NCBI GenBank assembly: GCA_913043255.1
Contig: CAJWLK010000001.1
Coordinates: forward strand, 124,001-188,000
Reading direction: 5' to 3'
DNA: 64,000 bases
Source of the DNA: an uncultured Gemmatimonadota bacterium
GTDB taxonomy: Bacteria; Gemmatimonadota; Gemmatimonadetes; Palauibacterales; Palauibacteraceae
The notes under the pieces: generated by a model
Database searches by the model: none
What the model saw: the letters and a program-made list of their open reading frames with translations, nothing else
Told to the model about the DNA's origin: nothing
Translations under genes and position numbers: made by a program
Shown: positions 10,034 to 16,879 of the stretch, piece after piece
Layout: every line of letters begins with the position of its first letter
Numbering within the stretch: position 1 is the stretch's first letter

Positions 10034-10915
10034 TCAACCTTCCGAAACAGGATGTGATCGTACGTCTCCCCAACGAAGCTTCCGACGGAGCACCGTAAAA
10101 AAGGAGTAGTCCGACAACCTTACTAGCTTTACAGGGTGTTTCGCACAGGCGATATCGACACGATCCCCAACTTGCAGGAGGCACCCTCGCTGTCCGTCGA
10201 CTGTCAGTTGTAAATCATCATCGCCCGAAAGAAGTTCGACGGAAATTCGAGCATCTCCAGGAAACACTACAGGACGAACGGCAAGCGTGTGGGGCGAAAT
10301 TGGAGTTGCAACGATCCCTTTCACTGTGGGGGCTACGATAGGTCCACCCGCAGATAAGCTATAGGCCGTAGATCCTGTGGCAGTTGCGAGGATGATTCCG
10401 TCTGCGCTGTAGTGCCCGACCTCATCGGAATCAGCGCTTAACCGGAGACCAATAAGTCGTGCGAACCCGCTTTTGTGAACCACCACATCATTAATGGCAT
10501 AGAACTCTTCATCATGAGGCCCACTGGACCCTTTCCCACATACTTGAACTGTTAGGGCCAAGCGTTCCTCAAGCTCAAAATCTCCTCGAAAGACACTTTC
10601 CAAGACAACCTCTAGCTCCTCTTGAGGAACAAGAGTAAGAAACCCTAGTCGCCCAAGGTTACACCCCAGAACAGGGATGCCCAAAGGCCCCGCTACACGT
10701 GCAGCTCGTAGGAGCGTTCCATCACCCCCAAGGGTAAGAACGAGATCCACATCTTTCTCGATTTTATCCAGCGGCATTACGCGACGTACCTCTTCCCTGG
10801 CAAGTTCTGGCTCGAAACTGAGCTCAATACCCAAGCTCTCCGCCTGTTTCTCCACTCGCGTTAGTAGAGATTCGAGAAGCGGGTACTGAGGATTTCCGAT
10901 GATAGCGACACGCAT
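10034..10915 (-). CDS. nadK: NAD kinase
   Basis: 293 residues, cytoplasmic. It phosphorylates NAD at the 2' position of the adenosine ribose to make NADP. The family signature G-G-D-G-T is at residues 63-67, followed by a second conserved block A-I-N-D-V-V-V and the glycine-rich T-A-T-G-S-T-A-Y-S motif of the C-terminal domain. The length is typical for bacterial NadK. It follows ispA after a 66-nt gap on the same strand, so it may be the last member of the folD-xseA-xseB-ispA transcript or have its own promoter. Confidence 0.96.
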   Translation of the reverse strand: MRVAIIGNPQYPLLESLLTRVEKQAESLGIELSFEPELAREEVRRVMPLDKIEKDVDLVLTLGGDGTLLRAARVAGPLGIPVLGCNLGRLGFLTLVPQEELEVVLESVFRGDFELEERLALTVQVCGKGSSGPHDEEFYAINDVVVHKSGFARLIGLRLSADSDEVGHYSADGIILATATGSTAYSLSAGGPIVAPTVKGIVATPISPHTLAVRPVVFPGDARISVELLSGDDDLQLTVDGQRGCLLQVGDRVDIACAKHPVKLVRLSDYSFFTVLRRKLRWGDVRSHPVSEG

Positions 10916-10981
10916 CCGTTTAACCCTATCTCTCTCCGTGTAAGATCTTCAATCTTCCACCTCGCCTACTTAAACCCTAGA

Positions 10982-11875
10982 TCAACGATCACGGTCCAAA
11001 ATCAGGTGGGTGATCCGATGGAGCCCCTCTGACCCTGGCAAAAAATCAAGCTCTGCCATCGCCTCATTTCCCAACTGAGTAGCTCTTTCCTTCGCTCCGG
11101 AAAGACCCAATACCGAAGGAGTTGTCACTTTCCCCAACACCTGATCACGTCCGCCAAACTTGCCTAATTTTTCCGTTGATCCAATGACATCGAGGATGTC
11201 ATCTATGGCTTGAAATGCCAAGCCAACCTTGAGCCCGTAGTTGGCAAGGCGTTCGAGTACATCTGGCCCTGCTCCTGCCGCCAAAGCACCTATCACACAT
11301 GAAGCAGAGAGAAGACGAGCGGTTTTACCCAGGTGTATTTCCTCTAAGGTATCTAGATCTACCTCTCCACCCTCTGCTTCGATATCTAGTAGTTGTCCGC
11401 CAACCATCCCCGCACCCCCGGAGGCAGCAACCAACGTTTTAATCATCTCCGTCTTAATATCCATACCAACACCTAATCCATCAGCCGCAGACCCAATGGT
11501 ACCCACGGCGAGCGGCATCAAGGCTGCTCCTGCCAAAATCGCCGCACGAACTCCAAACGACACGTGAACGGTCGGCCTACCTCTCCTTAGGTTATCATCG
11601 TCCATACATGGGAGGTCGTCATGAATTAATGAATATGCGTGGACAAGTTCGGGCGCACAGGCTAAACGGTAGAGTGCAGGCTTTGTATCCTCTACACTTT
11701 CCCCACGTACTGCCTCCCACGATGCAATGACCAGTAATGGGCGGATCCGTTTTCCCGGACTAAGAACCGCATATTCTATTGGAGCCGCAATTGAAGATGG
11801 GGCGACTCTCAACTCTTCCGAAATACAAGCTTCCAAGGCTCGATTTACTTTCTCGCGAGCCCTTTCAAAATCCAT
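10982..11875 (-). CDS. ispA: Polyprenyl (farnesyl/geranylgeranyl) diphosphate synthase
   Basis: 297 residues. It condenses isopentenyl diphosphate with an allylic diphosphate to give C15-C20 isoprenoid precursors. The first aspartate-rich motif is D-D-L-P-C-M-D at 86-92 (the DDx4D form seen in bacterial FPP and type II GGPP synthases) and the second is F-Q-A-I-D-D-I-L-D near 216-224. An Arg-Arg-Gly-Arg stretch follows the first motif as usual. It starts one base after the xseB stop, so it is translationally linked with xseB, an arrangement common in bacteria (xseA-xseB-ispA). Product length cannot be fixed from sequence alone. Confidence 0.93.
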   Translation of the reverse strand: MDFERAREKVNRALEACISEELRVAPSSIAAPIEYAVLSPGKRIRPLLVIASWEAVRGESVEDTKPALYRLACAPELVHAYSLIHDDLPCMDDDNLRRGRPTVHVSFGVRAAILAGAALMPLAVGTIGSAADGLGVGMDIKTEMIKTLVAASGGAGMVGGQLLDIEAEGGEVDLDTLEEIHLGKTARLLSASCVIGALAAGAGPDVLERLANYGLKVGLAFQAIDDILDVIGSTEKLGKFGGRDQVLGKVTTPSVLGLSGAKERATQLGNEAMAELDFLPGSEGLHRITHLILDRDR

Positions 11876-11876
11876 G

Positions 11877-12173
11877 TCAGTCTGAAGACTCGGACTCGTC
11901 TATCTGGCCCTCTCTCCTCTCATCACTCTCTACAAGTGGAGTGGTACCAAGGACCCCCTTCGAGTTAGCAACCAGTTCCTCTACTCGACCAGAGACTGCG
12001 TCTAGCCATTGATTAGCCTCACCAAGGCGTTCGACCCCTCTTTCGAAGAGTTCAATCGCCTCATCCAAGCCCACCCCATCACGATCTAACTTTTCGACGA
12101 TGGCTTCAATCTCCTTGAGGCTTGTCTCGAATTCGAATTCCTCAGATCCTGGCATGTCTTTAGGTTTGGTCAC
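11877..12173 (-). CDS. xseB: Exodeoxyribonuclease VII small subunit
   Basis: 98 residues. The conserved core F-E-x-x-L-K-E-I-E-x-I-V-E-K-L and the following E-A-I-E-L-F-E-R-G-V are diagnostic. It forms the small helical subunit that coats the XseA coiled coil in the enzyme degrading single-stranded DNA in both directions. The tail is acidic and Ser-rich. It overlaps xseA by 4 nt (ATGA at 12170-12173) and precedes ispA by 1 nt, so the two nuclease subunits are made together. Confidence 0.95.
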   Translation of the reverse strand: MTKPKDMPGSEEFEFETSLKEIEAIVEKLDRDGVGLDEAIELFERGVERLGEANQWLDAVSGRVEELVANSKGVLGTTPLVESDERREGQIDESESSD

Positions 12174-13447
12174 GTCGTTGGCTCAACTTGCTCTGTCCTC
12201 GCCCTTATCTGTCCATCGTGCAATCGTAACTGAAATGCCTCTTCCTCATGGAAATCTTCTACCCCAGAGAGTAGCTGACCGGCACTCCCAGTTGGGACAG
12301 CATACCCCCGTGCAAGGGTTTGCAATGGACTGAGAGCGTGCAATTGACCAGCAAGCACGCTCACTTGATTTCCCGATGTCTCAAGCACACCACCTATCGA
12401 TCGTGGAAGATCTTGTCCGAGACGTCGAAGTTGGACCCATGAACTTTCTACCCCTCGTACTGCAGGCCTCGGCAATCGTCGCTCCACCAAGCGAACACGA
12501 TCCCTCCCTCGGCGCACACAACGCCTAAGCCCCTGGACTAGCCCTCCGTTGAGCTGGACCAAACCTCGTTTCAATTCCCTTGCATCAGGAACTGCCAGTT
12601 CTGCCGCCACCGACGGTGTTGGAGCCCGCAGGTCCGCTACTAATTCACATAGTGTCACATCAATTTCATGTCCTACCGCACAAATGACCGGTATCGGACA
12701 CGCTGCAACAGCTCGCGCTGCCACCTCTTCGTTAAAACACCAGAGGTCTTCACTAGACCCTCCTCCGCGAGTCAGTATAATCGCATCACAGTCTCCCCAT
12801 GAACCGAGGCGTTCTAGTGCATCGCGAATTTCCAGTGCCGCCCCCTCCCCTTGGACACGACAATGCTGGACGACAATATCAACCCAGGGACTCCGGCGTC
12901 GTATCACGGCAAGAACATCACGGAGAGCAGCCCCCTTCTTTGACGTGAGCACGCCAATCCGATGCGGAAATGCGGGAACAGCTCGTTTTCGCTCGGAGCT
13001 TAGTAAACCGTCGGCGTCAAGAATCTTTCGAAGCCGTTCAAAAGCGACCCGCCACAAACCTTCTCCAACTCCTTCAAGAGAGCGTACAATAATTTGGAAT
13101 CGTCCGCTTACTGGATATAAGGTGGGTTGTCCGAGAGCCAGGACTTCCATGCCATCCTCTGGATCTACAGGAAGCCTCCATGCATCTCCCTTGAAAAGAA
13201 CGCACCGAACTTGGGCACGATCATCGCGAAGGGTGAAATACCGGTGACCTGATGCAGCAGCACGCCAATTAGCCACTTCTCCACGTATCCATACCTGTGG
13301 GAGGTGGCCATCTAGGAGTCGCTTTGTGGCCTCATTCAAGTCTGCGACCGATAGCGCGCACGCGCGCGAACTACCATCAGAAGTTTGAGGGTCGTCCAAC
13401 TGAGAGTCGAATCCATTAAAAACAGAGAACCGACTGTTTTCATTCAT
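12170..13447 (-). CDS. xseA: Exodeoxyribonuclease VII large subunit
   Basis: 425 residues. An N-terminal OB-fold domain (W-I-R-G-E-V-A-N-W near 53-61, typical of XseA) is followed by the catalytic domain with G-V-L-T-S-K-K-G-A-A-L-R-D, I-L-T-R-G-G-G-S-S-E-D-L-W and C-A-V-G-H-E-I-D blocks, then a helical region for XseB binding. It cleaves single-stranded DNA to acid-soluble oligonucleotides and acts in repair. It overlaps folD by 4 nt upstream and xseB by 4 nt downstream. The length is slightly short of the E. coli protein but all family blocks are present. Confidence 0.96.
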   Translation of the reverse strand: MNENSRFSVFNGFDSQLDDPQTSDGSSRACALSVADLNEATKRLLDGHLPQVWIRGEVANWRAAASGHRYFTLRDDRAQVRCVLFKGDAWRLPVDPEDGMEVLALGQPTLYPVSGRFQIIVRSLEGVGEGLWRVAFERLRKILDADGLLSSERKRAVPAFPHRIGVLTSKKGAALRDVLAVIRRRSPWVDIVVQHCRVQGEGAALEIRDALERLGSWGDCDAIILTRGGGSSEDLWCFNEEVAARAVAACPIPVICAVGHEIDVTLCELVADLRAPTPSVAAELAVPDARELKRGLVQLNGGLVQGLRRCVRRGRDRVRLVERRLPRPAVRGVESSWVQLRRLGQDLPRSIGGVLETSGNQVSVLAGQLHALSPLQTLARGYAVPTGSAGQLLSGVEDFHEEEAFQLRLHDGQIRARTEQVEPTT

Positions 13448-14361
13448 CTAGGTAACGAGGGTTGCTCCAAGGCGTTCAAGTGGGTAGCACGCTCAGCCGC
13501 TGCTACCGTGTTCTTTAGCAACATGCTGATTGTCATTGGGCCCACACCACCTGGCACAGGGGTAATCCAGGAGGCCCGATCTGCTGCCTCATCAAAAGCG
13601 ACATCGCCAACCAAGCGGTATCCTTTGTCTGTTGTCAAATCTTCGACGCGATTAACACCGACATCAATCACCACTGCTCCCTCACGCACCATCTCACCCG
13701 TGATCATTTCTGGACGCCCGACCGCCACAATCAGGATTTCTCCCAACCTAGTGACCTCAGCAAGATTTTTTGTTCGGCTGTGAGCAACGGTTACTGTCGC
13801 ATTCGCGCCAGCTTCTTTCTGCAACATGATGAGGGACATTGGAAGACCAACGATGTTTGATCGCCCAACTATTACCACATGTGCACCTGACGTTTCAACA
13901 CCTGTTCGCTTGATGAGTTCTTGGACGCCAGCAGGGGTTGCCGACCGATATGCACTTTGATCTCCTTGTGCAACTCGTCCCTGACTTATGGGGTGGAATC
14001 CATCTACATCCTTGAGAGGATGAATCCGTTCGGTCACTTCCGTCTCATCTAAATGTTCCGGTAATGGCAACTGCACCAGAATGCCATGAATCTGAGGATC
14101 ATCATTCAACTCATCTATAATCGTGAGAAGCTCTGCCTGCGAGATGTTTTCCGAAGGCTTAATGTCCCGCGTTAGGATGCCCGCTTCTTCACAAGCCCGG
14201 GTTTTCATTCCAACATAAACCCTAGATGCTGGATCTTCCCCCACCAAAACCACACCCAATCCCGGCGTCACTCCGCACTCACTAAGTGCAGCAGTTCGCT
14301 CGGCGACCTCTGCCCGAATCTCTGCCGCAATCTTATTCCCATCTATCAGCTTTGCCTTCAT
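13444..14361 (-). CDS. folD: Bifunctional methylenetetrahydrofolate dehydrogenase / methenyltetrahydrofolate cyclohydrolase
   Basis: 305 residues. FolD converts 5,10-methylene-THF to 10-formyl-THF, feeding purine and initiator formyl-Met synthesis and producing NADPH. The catalytic Tyr/Lys block V-Y-V-G-M-K is near residue 50, the Q-L-P-L-P motif near 98, the Rossmann G-R-S-N-I-V-G-L-P near 167, and P-G-G-V-G-P-M-T close to the C-terminus. AGGAG lies 4 nt ahead of the ATG at 14361. It starts the folD-xseA-xseB-ispA group; its stop overlaps the xseA start by 4 nt. Confidence 0.97.
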   Translation of the reverse strand: MKAKLIDGNKIAAEIRAEVAERTAALSECGVTPGLGVVLVGEDPASRVYVGMKTRACEEAGILTRDIKPSENISQAELLTIIDELNDDPQIHGILVQLPLPEHLDETEVTERIHPLKDVDGFHPISQGRVAQGDQSAYRSATPAGVQELIKRTGVETSGAHVVIVGRSNIVGLPMSLIMLQKEAGANATVTVAHSRTKNLAEVTRLGEILIVAVGRPEMITGEMVREGAVVIDVGVNRVEDLTTDKGYRLVGDVAFDEAADRASWITPVPGGVGPMTISMLLKNTVAAAERATHLNALEQPSLPR

Positions 14362-14437
14362 AACACTCCTACCTAGTGTTCCACACAGAGATTATATAGG
14401 AAAAGTCCACCACAGGGACAAACCGCACAAACCCTAT

Positions 14438-16003
14438 TTAACGAGCGAAATCAATCGTCCGGGTTTCCCGAATAACGACAACTTTGATTTGGCCAGGATA
14501 TTGTAGTTCGTTTTCGATACGTCTTGCTGTCTTTTCCGACAACTCAGCCATCTCTTCGTCAGAAATTTCGTTTGGCGTTACCATAATTCGGATTTCACGC
14601 CCTGCTTGGATTGCGTAGACCTTCTCGACCCCATCATACGAACCGGCGATCTCTTCTAGCTTTTCAAGTCGTTGTACATATTGTTCGAATGAAGCGCGAC
14701 GTGCCCCCGGCCGAGCGCCTGAAATGGCGTCCGCAGCTGTGACAAGGAATGTCTCCGGATACCGAGCCGGCTCCTCTCCGTGGTGAGCACGAATCGCATT
14801 GAGAACCGCATCTTTTTCACCGCAACGTTTACAAAGCTCGAAGCCAATCTCCACATGACTTCCCTCTTGCTGGTGCGTAAGGCCTTTTCCAATGTCGTGG
14901 AGAAGCCCCATTCGTTTTACAAGTTGAGTGTCAAGTGACAACTCAGCTGCCATATTCGCTGCAATGTTCGCAACCTCACGGGCATGCGAAAGTTGATTCT
15001 GACCATAGCTAGTTCGGAACCGCAGGACTCCGAGGACTTCTACCAGATTCGGGTGAAGGTCGTGGATACCTAACTCGTAGAGGACTTCTTCCGCCGACTC
15101 ACTCATCGTCTTCTGGACTTCTGCGTTGGCCTTTTCAACGACTTCTTCAATACGACCTGGGTGAATCCGGCCATCTCCCACCAATCGATCCATAGCAACT
15201 CTTGCCACCTCTCGTCGGACTGGATTGAAACACGATAGGATCACGGCCTCAGGTGTATCGTCGACCACAACATCAACTCCAGTCGCCTCTTCAAACGAAC
15301 GAATATTACGACCTTCGCGACCAATTATACGCCCCTTCATATCATCACTAGGGAGTATTACGACGGAGACGGCGGTTTCGGAGGAATGGTCTGCTGACAA
15401 CTTTTCGATAGCCTGCGAGATGATTTTCTTGGCTTCTCGGTCGGCAGAACGCCGCGCTCGTTCACGAGCTTCTCGAACGTGTTGGGCGGCATCAGCACGA
15501 GCTTCATCTTGAACCTGGCTGACAAGTTCGAGGCGAGCATCTTCACGACTTAATCCTGCAAGTTCCTCAAGTCGGGTTGTCAGGTCCTGTTCTTGTTTCG
15601 CAAACTCTACTTGATTCGACTCAAGTGTTTCTCGTTCCTTCTCGAACACTTCGCGTCGCTCATCTAAACGGTCCTGGCGCTGATCTAGCACTTCGAGCTT
15701 GCGCTCTAGAATTTCACCGCGTTCTTCAGTCCGGAGTCTTATCTTCTCCAGTTGGGTTTGTCTTTCCTGTGCCTCGCTTGCCCACTCCTCACGCAACTCT
15801 TCCGCTTCATTGCGACCTGCAAGCTCAGCAGCCCTCCGAACATCGGCTGCTTTATTATGTGCCTCTTCTAGGACGCCACGAGCCTCATCCTCAAACTTCC
15901 CCTGTATTCTTCGCATACCTTTACGTTCAATCAGGACTGCGATGAACCCACCGAAAGCCAAGCCAATCAGCACCCACAGAGCAATAGCCACGGATTCTGC
16001 CAA
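14438..16003 (-). CDS. rny: Ribonuclease Y
   Basis: 521 residues, the usual length. An N-terminal membrane anchor (residues 4-24) is followed by a long charged coiled coil (about 30-195), a KH RNA-binding domain (I-I-G-R-E-G-R-N-I near 228-236) and an HD domain with the metal-binding H-D pair in L-L-H-D-I-G-K-G. It is the membrane-tethered endonuclease that initiates mRNA decay in many bacteria lacking RNase E. The start is TTG at 16003, supported by GGAG 7 nt upstream. An intrinsic terminator ends only about 30 nt ahead of the start, so expression must come from read-through or an internal promoter. Confidence 0.96.
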   Translation of the reverse strand: MAESVAIALWVLIGLAFGGFIAVLIERKGMRRIQGKFEDEARGVLEEAHNKAADVRRAAELAGRNEAEELREEWASEAQERQTQLEKIRLRTEERGEILERKLEVLDQRQDRLDERREVFEKERETLESNQVEFAKQEQDLTTRLEELAGLSREDARLELVSQVQDEARADAAQHVREARERARRSADREAKKIISQAIEKLSADHSSETAVSVVILPSDDMKGRIIGREGRNIRSFEEATGVDVVVDDTPEAVILSCFNPVRREVARVAMDRLVGDGRIHPGRIEEVVEKANAEVQKTMSESAEEVLYELGIHDLHPNLVEVLGVLRFRTSYGQNQLSHAREVANIAANMAAELSLDTQLVKRMGLLHDIGKGLTHQQEGSHVEIGFELCKRCGEKDAVLNAIRAHHGEEPARYPETFLVTAADAISGARPGARRASFEQYVQRLEKLEEIAGSYDGVEKVYAIQAGREIRIMVTPNEISDEEMAELSEKTARRIENELQYPGQIKVVVIRETRTIDFAR

Positions 16004-16032
16004 GACGCGACTCCAATCTCGACCATCTATAT

Positions 16033-16060
16033 AAAAAAACCGGTGGATTCGTCCACCGGT
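16033..16060 (-). terminator. Intrinsic terminator between zapA region and rny
   Basis: On the minus strand ACCGGTGGA, loop CGAA, TCCACCGGT forms a perfect 9-bp GC-rich stem followed directly by a run of seven T. It ends transcription coming from zapA or from the RNA candidate in front of it, and separates the translation block from rny. Confidence 0.9.
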
Positions 16061-16229
16061 GCACGTCGCTCGGGATCAAGGTGCGAACATGTGAACTCAC
16101 CTCAACCATCTATTTAAGATGCGGCACGAATTACATCGCCACCGCCTGACCGATCACACAGACGAAAATCCTAATATGTGAAAAGTGAGCAAGCCGTGGA
16201 ACAGCCGCAACCGTAGTGGGGGTTCCCTT
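16061..16229 (-). ncRNA. Possible structured non-coding RNA between zapA and rny (6S-like position)
   Basis: A gene-free stretch of about 170 nt between the zapA stop and the strong terminator at 16033-16060, with no translatable frame. Reading the minus strand, possible long-range pairing exists: CACGGCTT near 16198-16191 with GAGC..CGTG near 16073-16062, and GCTCACTTT near 16190-16182 with GAGGTGAGT near 16103-16095 (with G-U pairs). Local hairpins include GCGGT/GCCGC and AGGTG/CACCT. In E. coli and relatives the 6S RNA gene ssrS lies directly downstream of zapA, which makes 6S the leading hypothesis, but I see no clear match to the 6S central bubble, and no convincing promoter. It could also be a 3' UTR processed from the zapA message. 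Confidence 0.4.
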
Positions 16230-16574
16230 TTACATATCAAGCGTGAGTTCAAGTGGTTCTCGACTCGACAAGTCGTCCCCTTTCGCCACCGCCTCAAGCT
16301 GTTTCGCCAGTTCTGAAACGCGCAGTTGAACCACTTCACTGAGCTTGTCTACATCCTCACGACTTTTGAATAATTCATCTGTTATCTTAAGGGCAGCGAG
16401 TATGGCCGCGCGGTGTGGTTCTGCTATATGGCCGCGGACATGGGCTTCCTGGATCGCATCATCTACGTACTTAGCACACCCAAGCGTGTACTCTTTACCT
16501 AGGTCTGTACGAATCTGGTATTCTTCCCCGAAGATTGTGACGCGAACGAGGGAGCTGTCATCCTTTCCACTCAT
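16230..16574 (-). CDS. zapA: Cell division protein ZapA
   Basis: 114 residues. The start S-L-V-R-V-T-I-F-G-E-E-Y-Q-I-R followed by the long C-terminal helix is characteristic of ZapA, which binds FtsZ filaments and promotes Z-ring bundling. The head domain occupies about residues 6-60 and the coiled-coil tail about 65-105. Its ATG overlaps the stop of the preceding small coiled-coil gene (ATGA at 16571-16574), so the two are translationally coupled. The position after pheT matches the pheST-zapA-rny order seen in several phyla. Confidence 0.92.
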   Translation of the reverse strand: MSGKDDSSLVRVTIFGEEYQIRTDLGKEYTLGCAKYVDDAIQEAHVRGHIAEPHRAAILAALKITDELFKSREDVDKLSEVVQLRVSELAKQLEAVAKGDDLSSREPLELTLDM

Positions 16575-16879
16575 ACCTCGTCCTCCACCACAGCGAGGCG
16601 GTTCCGTAGGCGTTCCGCCTTATCACGCGCACGTCCCAACGTATCCCGCAGGCGTTGATTATCGGCCGCGACACGGTTGATCCGTTCATCAAGGTTAACC
16701 GAGGGTTGTCCCTCTGAGCCACTCATAATTTTTTGCAAGTTACTGCACTCAGATTCGGCTTCCTTAGCCCGCTGTCGCGTAGTTCCAACCTCTTTTGTAA
16801 TCTCTTCAACCGCGGTAGCGAGCCTATCCAAAATCTGCTCGACTTCCTCGTACCGTTTAGGACTTTCGGATTCTGGCAT
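16571..16879 (-). CDS. Small coiled-coil protein encoded between pheT and zapA, function unknown
   Basis: 102 residues from ATG at 16879, which has GGAGGA about 8 nt upstream; a longer frame from 16900 adds 7 residues and lacks that site. The sequence is highly charged with heptad-like Leu/Ile/Val spacing in two helices (about 8-50 and 62-100) interrupted by a Gly/Ser/Pro linker (S-G-S-E-G-Q-P). No signal peptide, membrane segment or catalytic motif is visible. It overlaps the end of pheT by 23 nt and zapA by 4 nt. By position and form it could be a partner of ZapA, comparable with the coiled-coil protein ZapB of enterobacteria, but no sequence identity to ZapB is claimed. Confidence 0.75.
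   Translation of the reverse strand: MPESESPKRYEEVEQILDRLATAVEEITKEVGTTRQRAKEAESECSNLQKIMSGSEGQPSVNLDERINRVAADNQRLRDTLGRARDKAERLRNRLAVVEDEV

Noticed and set aside
12549-13247. 232-codon plus-strand frame
   Set aside because: Antisense to xseA, rich in Ser/Thr/Arg, with no domain; explained by codon bias of the real gene.
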